This document shows, piece after piece, positions 36,041-47,163 of a stretch of 64,000 nucleotides of DNA; positions within the stretch are counted from its first letter, which is position 1; each line of letters opens with the position of its first letter. This DNA is from Megamerina dolium. Its lineage: Eukaryota > Arthropoda > Insecta > Diptera > Megamerinidae. Where the stretch lies: NCBI GenBank assembly GCA_963854835.1, contig OY978525.1:85105333-85169332 (forward strand), read 5' to 3'. The notes below the pieces were generated by a model that saw only the letters and a program-made list of their open reading frames with translations, made no database searches and was not told the origin of the DNA. The position numbers were made by a program, and so were the translations under genes.

Positions 36041-36690
36041 TTAAGAAAATCGTTGTTGAATTTTCAGTCTCGACATCCAATCGTGCTGCCAAAAGGTCAC
36101 TAAATCTATAATATTGCATTTTCACCATCAGAACTTACATGCCGGACCTCAAGCATTAGTGGCAGCTATATGACAACAATACTGGCCCATTGGTGGCAAA
36201 AAGGCGGTGAGTCACTTCATAAATAAATGCGTGCGATGTTTTAGGCTTAGACCAAAGGTGTGCGAGCAGATTATGGGAAATCTACCTGAAGGCCGTGTCC
36301 GACCCAGCTAACCATTTCTCATACTGGAGTCGACTATTGTGGACCATTCCATTACCGATCTGAAATAAGAGGCAGACCATCAACAGAATGTTATATCTGT
36401 CTCTTCATATGCTTCACTACGAAGGCGGTGCATATGGAACTCGTCAAACATCTCTCGACGGAGTCATTTCTAGCTGCCTTGCGGCGGTTTTATTCGACTT
36501 GAGGCAAACCAATAGTAATAATGGCTGAACAACACCAACATTTTCTTAAGCAGCAACACGTTAAATCGATTCATAGGCAATGTCTCATCGAAGGGACTGA
36601 CAGGAAGTTCATACCACCAAGGTCACCGCATTTTTGGGGCCTTTGGGAGACATCAATCAAAACGGCGAAATTCCATTTCTGGCGAACTAT
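36041..36690 (+). pseudogene. Bel-Pao element B: RNase H lost, integrase remnant
   Basis: Broken frames give SRHPIVLPKGH, HTGVDYCGPFHYRSEIRGRP, CYICLFICFTTKAVHMELVK and PPRSPHFWGLWETSIKTAKF. The RNase H part is absent and many stops interrupt the sequence. It ends at about 36690, where LINE sequence begins. Confidence 0.75.
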
Positions 36691-36699
36691 TGGTTCAAC

Positions 36700-38056
36700 A
36701 GGAACCACTAAATGTGTGTAAACTCAATATTCACCACAGCAAAGCAGCATCAGCAATGATGGTGCGGAGCTTCGATGAGGATGAGCTTGACATTGCACTA
36801 GTTCAGGAGCCCTGGCTCCTTCATGGAAGGATCAAAGGCCTATATGCACAAAAGACCACTTTGTTTTATCCACAAACAGAGGGGAAGTTGAGGACATGCA
36901 TTTTAGTTACTCATGGGATACGTGCGATTCTAATGTCTAACTTGTGCTCACCGGATCTCACAGTAGTGAGAATAGGTGACGGTGCGGGATCATATTGGAT
37001 AGGATTTTGGATTGGAGGGTTGTGGATAGACTAACCATGTCGGACCACAGGAATGGCACTGTGGGGGTTACGTCCGATAAAAGACATAGGAATGACTGTA
37101 GAATGGTAAGGATACCGAAACGAACGAATTGTACAAGGTACTGCGAAGTTCTTGAGGAATTATTGCCAAGGAGGTTTAAGAGACCTAGAACAACCGCAGA
37201 TGTTGAGTATCAGGTGAGGGCTATCAGCTCAGCCATGATCAAAGCATTTGAAGCTTCATGTCCTCTGACGGTAGTGGACGAAGGAGATCCCACCCCATGG
37301 TGGAATGGGGAACTGGAATTCATGAAAAAGGAGACAAGGAAGGCTTTTAATCGTCACATGAGACCCCAACGCGTGGGACGACTACAAGTCAAAGAAAAGG
37401 GAGCTGAAGAAGACTCTACGCAACCGTAAAAGGAAAACGTGGAGGGAATTCTGCTCAAATATGTAAGATATGACCGATGTATGTAGATTACAGAAGATCA
37501 TATCAAAGGACCCGGTGTCAAAGTTGGGATTAATTCGCAAAACGAATGGATCCTTTACAGAGACAATCGGAGAGTCACTAAAATACCTGATGGAGGTGCA
37601 TTTTCCAGGAAGCTTTAGATCGGAAGATCCTTGGGAAGCCACCCGCAAGGGTGCAAACAGGAATGAAAGATTGGAAGCTGAAAGGAGAGTCACCAGAGAT
37701 GGAGTGATAAACGCCATTAAGCGTTTCTCTCCATTCAAAACAGCGGGTACAGACGGGATATTTCCAGCTCTACTTCAGTGGGGTGCAGAAGCTCTGGTAG
37801 ACAGGCTTCTGGGAATATTTACTTGACTGGCTACAGGATATATCCCGACTCAATGGAGAGAGACTAAGGTTGTCTTTCTTCCAAATTTCTCTACTGATGT
37901 GACGTCAGGGCAACGCTATCCTATACTATTTGTTTTTGTAAGCGTGGTGAGTAGAGCTTTTAATTCTCTACCGGTAGAGAATATTGCCAACTCAAGAATG
38001 ATAGAATTAGACAATTGCGACCATCACAGAGGATTTGTGAGCGCTGTAACATAACA
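36700..38056 (+). pseudogene. R1/LOA-type LINE ORF2 fragment
   Basis: KLNIHHSKAASAMMVRSFDE, LDIALVQEPWLLHGRIKGLY and GKLRTCILVTHGIRAIL form the N-terminus of an APE-type endonuclease of R1/LOA style. After a deletion, WRVVDRLTMSDHRN and PTPWWNGELEFMKKETRKAF lead into the reverse transcriptase start: VTRDGVINAIKRFSPFKTAG, TDGIFPALLQWGAEALVD, and IPTQWRETKVVFLPN in another frame. No palm motifs remain. Stops occur at 37034, 37429 and 37826. It abuts the Bel-Pao integrase remnant. Confidence 0.8.
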
Positions 38057-38590
38057 CTGGAGCAGCTGCAAGAGAAATGACAAAATAGAGAACAAATAGA
38101 AAAGAAAAATATAAACTCTGGCTGTATTTCTGTTATACACTATTCCTTAAATAATTAATAAATAGAATTGCACATTACTACATTACTAATAATTTTATTG
38201 AATATTACATACGTGTTTATTTGTTATGAATCCATATGATATACAATAGAAATATTGACATGAGTTCGTACGTTTGTTATTAAATAAATTTTTTATTACA
38301 TACAATATTAATATTCTATTTCATAATTTTACAATTGTATTAAGCTATTGGTTTCATTATCAAATTCATCGTATTCTCTTTCAAATGCTTGATAGTGATT
38401 AAGCGAAGTCACCATGTCATGGTTGCAGCCATAGACTTGGATAAATGTAACTATTCCTACACGTAGAATTGTACTCCAACAAAAAATTGTACATTATCCA
38501 TGGATTCTATACCATTACTTCTTGGCTTATTATAGTCAATCATCTGAAAATATATCACATAGGAGACTTTATTAACTATAATATTTATAT
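38057..38590. other. Non-coding stretch before the chimeric LTR element
   Basis: AT-rich, no gene recognised. Confidence 0.4.
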
Positions 38591-39030
38591 TGTAACGAGT
38601 ATCGATGGTTGGTTACCCATCACTATTGTGACTGACACTATTGGCAGAATCGAAATGAATGTCAACAAAAAGAAATAAGCGTAAACCAGAACAAGCCAAC
38701 GAGAAAGAAAGAGAAGAATCTCGATAAAGGAAGATTCTGGGGTGTTGCCAGCAAAGTATAAATAGAGCCAGTGTTGAAAAGTGCAAATCAATCGAATCCC
38801 GAACGTGATTGCGGAAACATCGACACAGAGGCAAAAGTTGCAAGTACATTAAAAGAGTTATTGCAAATAGTTGATTGTAAACAGAGTTTATTGTAAATAG
38901 AGTTTATTAAATAAATTGTTGTTGTATATAGTTGTATAAAATAAGTGTTGCAGGTTTTATTAACAGAATCCAGTGATCGAACAAGGTTAATTCAAATAGA
39001 ATTAAACGCTCACAGAATAGAAACATAACA
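38591..39030 (+). repeat. 5' LTR of a gypsy-type chimeric element
   Basis: TGTAACGAGTATCGATGGTT to AAACATAACA, 440 bp, with TG..CA ends. It aligns along its whole length with 39942-40380, with scattered differences. It contains a TATAAATAGAGCC promoter-like block (38757-38769). It is flanked on the left by ATAT (38587-38590), which matches ATAT right after the 3' LTR. Confidence 0.9.
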
Positions 39031-39032
39031 AT

Positions 39033-39049
39033 TGGTGTCAGAAGTGGGA
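39033..39049 (+). other. Primer-binding site
   Basis: TGGTGTCAGAAGTGGGA starts two bases after the LTR. It looks like the complement of a tRNA 3' end, probably tRNA-Leu as in mdg3/micropia-type gypsy elements; the tRNA identity is from memory of the families. Confidence 0.7.
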
Positions 39050-39059
39050 TTCTGTAAAG

Positions 39060-39279
39060 ATGGTAAAAATTGACCAACTAAAAGTGGACCAACTAAAAAA
39101 AGTTGTCAGAGAGGAATCTATCGTCATCAGGTACAAAAGCAGAACTGCTGGTGAGGCTAAGCCAAACCATGGAGGCTAACGGTATTAATGTAAAAGAAAA
39201 CGAATTCTTTGAGGAAGTCGAAGCCGAAGCTGAAGAAGAGAGCAAGATATATTCGAAAGGTCAACTCATGGAATTCATG
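39060..39279 (+). pseudogene. gag N-terminus with SAP-like domain, truncated
   Basis: ATG at 39060 encodes MVKIDQLKVDQLKKVV. A frameshift at about 39105 leads to SERNLSSSGTKAELLVRLSQ, which together form a SAP-type helix-extended-helix motif. A strongly acidic stretch (FEEVEAEAEEESKIYSKG) follows. Some gypsy gag proteins begin with such a domain. The sequence ends abruptly at about 39280 in Jockey LINE sequence; the rest of gag and all of pol are missing. Confidence 0.7.
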
Positions 39280-39885
39280 AGTACACCACAAATCATCCGC
39301 ATGGTAAGGCACGCGGAGGAACTGCCATATTGATAAAAAGCAGAATAAAACATCATGTTCTCGAAGATTTCAGTAGCGTCTACTTACAAGCAACATCTAT
39401 ATGTCTGGAAGAATACATCTCTAAGCTGGTAATATCTGCGATATACTGTCCCCCAAGTATTACAGTATTACCGAACAGCAATATAAAGAATTTTTCTCAA
39501 CTCTTGGTAGCAAATTCTTGGTTGCTGGCGATTTCAACGCCAAACACACTCACTGGGGCTCCCGCTTAATAACTCCAAAAGGCAGAAGACTATGTTCAAT
39601 CATCACTAACCACGGCTACGATGTTATTTCAAATGGTCAACCGACATATTGGCCGACGGACAAGAGGAAAATACCCGATCTCATAGACTTTGGAGTCGCC
39701 AAAGGTTTGAAGATGGAAAATATCTCCACAGAGTGTAATTATGATCTATCATCTGACCACTCACCCACGGTAATATCTATAAAATCACCAAGCCCCCAAG
39801 GCAATGGCGTTAGAAAGACTGGTTAAAATTCAAGAAATATATAAATTCCCATCTTCCTCTGAGTACTGGCTCGAGTTAAGAGTGT
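39280..39885 (+). pseudogene. Jockey LINE endonuclease fragment inside an LTR element
   Basis: The plus strand reads HPHGKARGGTAILIKSRIKH, HVLEDFSSVYLQATSICLEE, YISKLVISAIYCPPS, then after a frameshift VAGDFNAKHTHWGSRLITPK, NHGYDVISNGQPTYWPTDKR and STECNYDLSSDHSPTVIS, followed by a stop at 39826. This is an APE-type endonuclease of the Jockey clade (GDFNAKHTHWGS and SDHSP carry catalytic Asp and His). From about 39500 it is nearly identical to 11990-12345. It lies between two LTRs in the same orientation. Confidence 0.85.
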
Positions 39886-39941
39886 ATATTTGCATAGATA
39901 TGGTAGTATTCCAATTCACTTTAAGATATAATGTATGATAT

Positions 39942-40380
39942 TGTAACAAGTATCGATAGTTGGTTACTCATCACTATTGTGACTGACACTATTGGCAGCA
40001 TCGAAACGAATGTGAACAAAAAGAAATAAACGATAACCAGAACAAGCCAACGAGAAAGGAAGAGAAGAATCTCGATAAAGGAAGATTCTGGGGTGTTGCC
40101 AACAGAGTATAAATAGAGCCAGTGTTGAGGAGTGAGAATCAATCGGATTCCAAACGTGACTGCGCAAACATCTATACAGAAGCAAAAGTTGCTAGTACAT
40201 TAAAGTGTTATTGTAAATAGTTGATTGAAAACAGAGTTGATTGTAAATAGAGTTTATTAAAAAAATTATTGCTGTATATAGCTGTATAAAATAAGTGTTG
40301 CAGTTATTATTAACAGAATCCAGTGATCGAACAAGGTAATTCAAATAGAATTAAACGCTCACAAGAATAAAAACGTAACA
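39942..40380 (+). repeat. 3' LTR of the gypsy-type chimeric element
   Basis: TGTAACAAGTATCGATAGTT to AAACGTAACA, 439 bp, matching 38591-39030. ATAT follows at 40381-40384. No purine-rich tract precedes it, as expected if the original 3' internal region is lost. Confidence 0.9.
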
Positions 40381-40423
40381 ATATATAAGGTACCTATAAA
40401 CAAAAAAGAAGAAGACAATCAGC

Positions 40424-41370
<947 letters not shown>

Positions 41371-41426
41371 CTCGGTTAGAGGTTGTGCGTTGGGTTTGGG
41401 ACCCGCCACATAAAAAAACCCCTCCA

Positions 41427-42366
41427 ATGAAAAAAACAAATATGCCTCGGATAAGGACTACCGCTTTTGTTGATGACCCCCGCAAACGAAAAAAGGACAA
41501 CAATCTACGGATATGCACCTGGAATGTCCGATCCCTTTATGGGGAGGATGCCTCTATCCAGCTGGTTGATGTCCTCGAAAAAGACAGAGCTGACATCACC
41601 GCTCTCCAGGAAATGCGATGGACAGGACAGGGCTGCTCCAAAAGAGCGTCCTGTGACATCTACTACAGTTGCCATGCTGAAAGGCACGAATTAGGATGTG
41701 GATTTTTGGTCAGCAAGAGACTACGACATCTTGTCTCACAGTTCACGCCTGTGAACGAACGGCTGGCCACAATCCGCATCACGGCAAAATTTTTCAACAT
41801 CAGCCTTATGTGTGCCCACGCTCCGACGGATGAGAAGGACAATGTGACCAAGGAGAGCTTCTTTCAGCGCCTCGAAGAAGCTTATGACCGCTGCCCCCGC
41901 CACGATATCAAAATCGTGCTTGGCGACTTTAATGCCAGGGTGGGCAAGGAAGGTACCTTTGGTCCAACTGTCGGAAAATTCAGCCTCCACCAGAACACCT
42001 CCGATAACGGAATGAGGCTGATCGACTTCGCCGCAGCACGAAACATAATAATTGGTGGTACCAGATTCCAGCATCTCGACATCCACAAAGCGACATGGCT
42101 GTCTCCAGATCAACGTACAAGAAACCAAATTGATCATGTGGTGATTGACGGAAGGCATGCTTCCAGTGTGATGGACGTGAAATCGATCCGTGGTGCCAAC
42201 ATCGACTCGGATCACTACCTTGTTGCAGCTAAGGTGCGCACACGCCTATGTGTCGCAAATAACAAGAGAAGTCCCACACAGAGAAAGCTCGACGTCAGTA
42301 AGCTGCGATCACCAGAGACAGCAGATGCATTTTCCACTCGACTATCGGATCTGCTTATGCAGAACA
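41427..42366 (+). pseudogene. RTE-1 polyprotein, endonuclease part
   Basis: ATG at 41427 opens [18 protein letters not shown]; the frame upstream is only TA-encoded Ile-Tyr and is not coding. The APE-type endonuclease shows [29 protein letters not shown] (catalytic Glu), [32 protein letters not shown] (catalytic Asp/Asn), [14 protein letters not shown] and [19 protein letters not shown] (Asp-His). At 42366-42371 one C is missing from a C-run compared with the copy at 24288, which shifts the frame and gives a premature stop at 42377. Confidence 0.88.
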
Positions 42367-44402
42367 CCCCCACTTGATGATACATGCGCACGGTGGACAC
42401 ATATATCCCACTCCATGACTACTGCTGCCGAGGAGGTAATCGGTTACTACCGGCCTCTGAGGAATGAGTGGTATGATCAGGAGTGTCGCGACGCTACCGC
42501 AGAGAAAGACGCCGCCTACAGAAAAACCCTGCGTGCAGGCGCAACGCGAGCTGTTAAGGAGCGGTATAGAGAGAAAAGGAGTGCAGAGAGACGTCTTTTC
42601 AGGCGCAAGAAAAGAGAACAAGAAAGACGCGAGTGTGAGGAGATAGAGATGTGTACCGACAAGAATGAGACTCGAAAATTCTTTGAAAAGATCAAGCGCC
42701 TGAGTGGAGGTTTAAATCCCGGAGCCTCCTCTTGTCGTGATGGAAATGGGAATCTGGTTACGGATGTCCAGAGTGTACTGAGCCTATGGAGGGAACACTT
42801 CTCCACGTTACTGAATGGCGATGCTACGAACAATTCCGCCAGTGGAGGAGAATGCCCGATAACCCCAATTACAGATGATGGTGTTGATGTTCCACCACCG
42901 ACTATGACGAGGTTGAAACGGCCATTTTAAGGCTGAAGAACAACAAAGCTGCAGGTGCTGATGGCCTGCCTGTCGAGTTGTTTAAGACCGGAGGCGATGA
43001 GCTGCTCACCCGCATGCACCAGCTCATAAGCAGAATATGGTCGGATGAAAGCATGCCTGATGATTGGAGGCTCAGTGTTCTCTGTCCTGTACATAAAAAA
43101 GGAGACCCCACAATTTGCGCCAACTCCCGTGGAATAAGTCTCCTGAGCATCGCATACAAGGTTCTATCGAGCGTACTGTGTGAAAGGTTGAAGCCTATGC
43201 TCAGCAACCTGATTGGACCTTATCAGTGTGGCTTCAGACCTGGTAAATCCACCATCGACCAGATTTTCACACTGCGCCAAATCCTGGAGAAGACCCAAGA
43301 AAAACAGATCGACACACACCACCTATTTGTTGATTATAAAGCCGCTTTCGACAGTCCGGTAAGGGATTACCTCTACGCAACAATGTCTGAGTTCGGTATT
43401 CCTGCAAAGCTCATTCGACTTTGTAGAATGACACTGCATAACTCCCGTTGCGCAGTGAAAATTGGGAAGGACCTCTCCGCACCGTTTAATACCGAACGGG
43501 GTTTCAGACAAGGTGATTCGTTATCGTGCGACTTCTTCAATATTATTATGGAGAAAATAATACGAGCTGCTGATCTACGACATAATGGCACTATCTTCAA
43601 CAAAAGTGTCATGCTGTTAGCGTATGCCGACGATATTGACATAATCGGCATGAACACGCGAGCAGTCAGTGCAGCATTCTCAGAGTTGGAAAGAGAGTCG
43701 CGTCGGATGGGTCTCACGGTGAACGAGGGCAAGACGAAGTATCTAGTGTCAACAAACAAAGAGTCCCGGCGTCTTGGACAGCACGTCACTGTTGACAACT
43801 ACGCTTTTGAAGTAGTAAGGGACTTTGTCTATCTTGGAACCAGCATTAACAGCAGTAATGACGTCAGCTTGGAGATCATGCGTAGGATAACTCTTGCTAA
43901 CAGGTGTTACTTTGGGCTGAGTAAGCAATTGAGAAGTCAAGCCCTCTCTCGAAGAACGAAAACTACACTCTACAAGTCTCTCATCATGCCTGTCCTAACA
44001 TATGGCGCTGAATCCTGGACAACTTCCACCTCCGATGAGCGAATGCTCGGAGTTTTCGAGAGAAAAGTTCTACGCAAGATCTTTGGACCTATTTGCGTTG
44101 GTGGCGAGTACCGAATAAGGTACAACCATGAGCTGTACGAGCTGTATGCCGATATTGACATAGTAAAGCGCATCAAAATCCAGCGGCTGTGCTGACTAGG
44201 TCATGTCGAGCGAATGGAAGAACACCCTCCAGCTAAGAAGGTGTTATATTCGGAACCCGCTGGAGGACCACGCAGAAGAGGAAGACCAAACCTGCGGTGG
44301 AAAGACCAAGTACTGGAGAACCTGACGGCGCTTGGAATTTCTAACTGGCGCCAGCTAGCGAAGAACAGAGATGGCTGGCGAAGCATGTTATTTTCGGCCT
44401 AA
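42367..44402 (+). pseudogene. RTE-1 polyprotein, linker, reverse transcriptase and C-terminus
   Basis: After the first frameshift the linker continues ([20 protein letters not shown] and a basic RRLFRRKKREQERR block). A second missing C at about 42897 shifts the frame again into ETAILRLKNNKAAGADGLP-like sequence. The reverse transcriptase is then open: FRPGKSTIDQIFTLRQILEK, THHLFVDYKAAFDSPVRDYL (motif A), ERGFRQGDSLSCDFFN, LLAYADDIDIIGMNTRAV (YADD) and [24 protein letters not shown] at 44192 interrupts RLRWLGH. The C-terminus reads MEEHPPAKKVLYSEPAGGP, RRRGRPNLRWKDQVLENL and GWRSMLFSA. All catalytic residues are present; only three small lesions separate it from an open polyprotein. Confidence 0.9.
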
Positions 44403-44442
44403 ATCGATATTCGGTTGTTATGGCCACTTAAGAAGAAGAAGA

Positions 44443-44466
44443 ATATATATATATATATATATATAT
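44443..44466. repeat. (TA)n microsatellite
   Basis: Short TA run between the RTE-1 tail (GAAGAAGAAG) and TTCTTCTACGCAG leading to a SINE. Confidence 0.9.
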
Positions 44467-44477
44467 TCTTCTACGCA

Positions 44478-44838
44478 GTGGGTGCCGTAGCTCAGTGGTT
44501 AGTGTGTTCGCCTTCTGATCTGTAGGTCGGTGGTTCAATCCCCGGCTGATGCATAACAAATTTAATATCGATAAGATTTTTCTTTCGAACGGTACCCACC
44601 TGTCGGCAAGCAATTGGCAATTCTTCCGACAGTAACAACTTGCCATGAAAAAGCTTCTTAATGAACTCTGTGACAAAGCTCAGAAAAAGTGATGTCACAA
44701 GTGTTCTGCCGTTCGGAACCGGCTAAAATAAGTAGGTCCCTTCTAATATTGTCCAAAATTTAAGACGCACAACAGTAATGGAAGAGAAGCTCGGCCAATG
44801 AGCCCTTTGGGGCTTTATGTGGCCACATATTTATTTTA
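44478..44838 (+). mobile_element. tRNA-derived SINE, complete
   Basis: The head GGTGCCGTAGCTCAGTGGTT, AGTGTGTTCGCCTTCTGATC and GGTGGTTCAATCCCCGGC carries the A-box and B-box of an RNA polymerase III tRNA promoter. The body holds CGAACGGTACCCACCTGTCG, GTGATGTCACAAGTGTTCTG, CCGTTCGGAACCGGCTAAAA and GCACAACAGTAATGGAAGAG. The tail reads GGGGCTTTATGTGGCCACAT, ATTTATTTTATT, then (TA)n. It is about 360 bp. It is not a working tRNA gene: the arms do not pair well and it is followed by a long unrelated body shared with other copies. Confidence 0.85.
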
Positions 44839-44840
44839 TT

Positions 44841-44935
<95 letters not shown>
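44839..44935. repeat. (TA)n microsatellite
   Basis: TA run forming the 3' tail or flank of the SINE and reaching the minus-strand RTE-1 stub. Confidence 0.95.
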
Positions 44936-44937
<2 letters not shown>

Positions 44938-44989
44938 CTTACTTTACTTATGTGGCCATAACAACCGAATATCGATTTAGGCCGAAAAC
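44936..44989 (-). mobile_element. RTE-1 LINE 3'-end stub, minus strand
   Basis: On the minus strand TTTTCGGCCTAAATCGATAT, TCGGTTGTTATGGCCACATA and AGTAAAGTAAGTAA are the last about 50 bp of RTE-1. The stub is bounded by (TA)n on both sides, a very short 5'-truncated insertion. Confidence 0.9.
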
Positions 44990-44994
44990 ATATA

Positions 44995-45074
<80 letters not shown>
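44990..45074. repeat. (TA)n with (TG)n end
   Basis: TA run ending in TGTGTGTGTGT; it abuts gypsy-type sequence. Confidence 0.95.
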
Positions 45075-45077
<3 letters not shown>

Positions 45078-45212
45078 CGGATTAGATCCCGTTCGATCGT
45101 CACCTTTCTTCATCTTGCGATATTGGTCTACCTTTTTAACGACTAATTTGAAAATGATAAGACACTCTTTACTTTCCTTGATCTGTTGTTTTATATCGAT
45201 CCTCTCAGTCAT
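45075..45212 (-). pseudogene. Possible gag N-terminus beyond the gypsy LTR
   Basis: On the minus strand, ATG at 45212 opens [40 protein letters not shown] before the (TA)n tract. A helical, basic N-terminus placed just after the LTR would fit the gag start of a second copy sharing that LTR. No domain is recognised and it may be chance. Confidence 0.3.
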
Positions 45213-45269
45213 ATACTTACTGTAAAATCCTGTTCATTCTCTCACCATAGGTGAGCTTTTAACCCATCA

Positions 45270-45555
45270 GAGAGAAAAGCACGATTTTATTCAAACGGTA
45301 AAGTACGATATTATATAAAGCAAATACAATGGTTTGAGCAAATAAAGTAAATTCAGTATACTAGAATAAAGATATAGACATAGTAAATATAGAGCTACAA
45401 TACGCCTATATCGACATACACACCGACACGGCCTTCCTGAGTAACACACGTCCTCGGGTGTATACAAAAAAAAAACACAGTGAAGAAAATTAACAAATTT
45501 CAATATCATATTTTGTATAGAGTATTATAGAAAATATTATGAACTAGTGATCACA
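45270..45555 (-). repeat. LTR of gypsy element G, minus strand
   Basis: The segment 45312-45425 recurs at 49436-49548 with few differences: AAAGCAAATACAATGG, GAGCAAATAAAGTAAATTCA, CGCCTATATCGACATACACA. On the minus strand the LTR would begin near TGTGATCACTAGTTC (45555) and lie downstream of the integrase, as expected for a 3' LTR. The exact ends are uncertain because the other copy is interrupted. Confidence 0.6.
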
Positions 45556-45908
45556 ATTATAAGTTAAGTTTACGAAGGTGCATTTCTATGACGGAGATCT
45601 TGCTTTTGTTACTTTCATTACTATATGCTCTTTCTCAAAGTAATTAATTTGCTCTTGGACAAAATTCCCACTGGTTATACATCTTACGCATCATTATTAA
45701 TCTTATGGCTGTCAACATTCTATCCAAAGGCTCTTGTTGCAACTTGCAACGATAACGTTCACCATAGCTGCCATTCACACACTATGTATTCACGGTCCTC
45801 CCGGACCCAGGCCCCCGCCATAACACCAACTGCCCCACACGCCATGATCAAACATTATGTTTGCACTTGTGCTTGCAGGATGGTACTTATAGTGCGGCCT
45901 CTAGCCTT

Positions 45909-46099
45909 GGCATTTACGTTCGCATACCTTCATCATCGATGTCTCTTTCAACGCCTTCATTTTCATTAACGTCTCTTTCAACGCCTTGATTTTCATTTAC
46001 GTCTCTTTCAACGCATTCACTTTCGCCATCTGCATTTGGGCTATCTTCACAAACCAGGACCAACTCTGACGGAATTTGTCCTTGAGGTAACTTTCGCAA
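45909..46099 (-). pseudogene. Gypsy G: C-terminal tail with 10-residue repeats
   Basis: The minus-strand frame ends with three tandem copies of a 30-bp unit (46030-46001, 46000-45971, 45970-45941), encoding CVERDVNENQ, GVERDVNENE and GVERDIDDEG. The acidic repeat follows the integrase C-terminus. It may be part of pol or of a separate small frame; no function is known. Confidence 0.5.
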
Positions 46100-46874
46100 T
46101 TATTCGTGTGCATATATGTAAGTTCTTTTACTCGACAGGGATTTCAACACGTACCTGTCGCCTGGCAATACCTCCGTTATCAAAAACGGACCTCGGAACT
46201 TTGGATCTAATTTTATTTGGTGTCTTTCCTCGTTTTTAAGTAAAACATCGATCTTATGTCTAACGATTTCAGCTTTGTTTTTATCAAATCTAGACTTATC
46301 GTGACGTGCATTTCTTTCAATGTTTACTACAGCTTGAGCTCTTAAATTACGAATATCAACATTACTTTCTTCGTTTATTGATATTAAACCAAATGGCCGT
46401 GCTTCTTTACCTATTAAATAGCTCCAAGGGACTGGCCTTAGTTACTCGATTGGCCGTAGAATTCAAGGCCAGTTGTATTTCGCAAAGAGCGTCTTGCAAC
46501 GAATGTTGACTAGTTTCAACAGCTGTCATTAGATCTTTTAAGGTGCTCATCATCCGTTCAACTTGCCCATTAGCACGACTTGCACCAGTGGCAATTAAGT
46601 GTAAATCTACTTTTTGCGAAGAACAGAAATCTCTAAAAGTTTTATTAGCGAAACATCTACCCTGATCAGCTATTATACGCGATGGAACACCAAACAACGA
46701 TATTGGAGACTTCGAGGCTTTGATACAATTTTCAGCATCGATATTTACAGTGTGATACAAATAAACAAATTTTGTTAAAGCATCGATCTGAACTATTAAG
46801 TATTCCTTTAGATCGTTCTTACCACTTAATTTTCCAGTTATGTCGATATGGACATTATGCCAGGGTATATTCAC
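46100..46874 (-). pseudogene. Gypsy G: integrase
   Basis: The minus strand reads PWHNVHIDITGKLSGKNDLK (first catalytic Asp), SRIIADQGRCFANKTFRDFC (second Asp), GASRANGQVERMMSTLKDLM (Glu) and ALNSTANRVTKASPLEL. A frameshift at about 46410 leads on to IGKEARPFGLISINEES and DPKFRGPFLITEVLPGDRY, the GPF/Y-type C-terminal module. DDE residues are all present. It belongs to an mdg1/gypsy-like Ty3/gypsy lineage by general pattern. Confidence 0.85.
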
Positions 46875-47149
46875 CTTGCGAATCGGATGAATTCAGCTTG
46901 AACTTTACCCGAAGGTAGTTTAGATAACTTGCAGGTAATACAATTATCTACAAATTTACGAACGTATTTGGACATGTTGTCGAACCAATAGTAATCGTAT
47001 ACTTTATCGAGGGTTTTCGCCCAGCCGAGGTGCATAATGGACTCGAGAACAGGATTTATTACTGACCATATGAAAGATTTCGGGACCACGGGCAAGCACT
47101 TTGTTTTTCCATTTCTTTGTATTTTTCTATAAAGTGTTCCCGTTCGCAA
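46871..47149 (-). pseudogene. Gypsy G: integrase zinc-binding region
   Basis: The frame holds IMHLGWAKTLDKVYDYYWFD then MSKYVRKFVDNCITCKLSKL, matching the HHCC module (LGWAKT, YYWF, CxxCK), although the first His of the usual HxGxxKT is altered in spacing. It precedes the integrase core with a small frame change. Confidence 0.8.
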
Positions 47150-47163
47150 TTCATATGTTTTTG

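Noticed and set aside
38591..40380. Intact gypsy retrovirus-like element
   Set aside because: Between the LTRs there is only a gag start and Jockey LINE sequence; no pol or env is present.
43373..43798. 141-codon minus-strand frame (also 7777-8202)
   Set aside because: Exact shadow of the RTE-1 reverse transcriptase on the other strand.
44478..44555. tRNA gene (also 50585-50660)
   Set aside because: The A and B boxes are present, but the arms pair poorly and the same head is followed by a conserved roughly 280-bp body in several copies. This is a SINE head.
45941..46030. CRISPR-like array of 30-bp repeats
   Set aside because: Only three contiguous units with no spacers, within a retroelement coding region of a eukaryotic genome.
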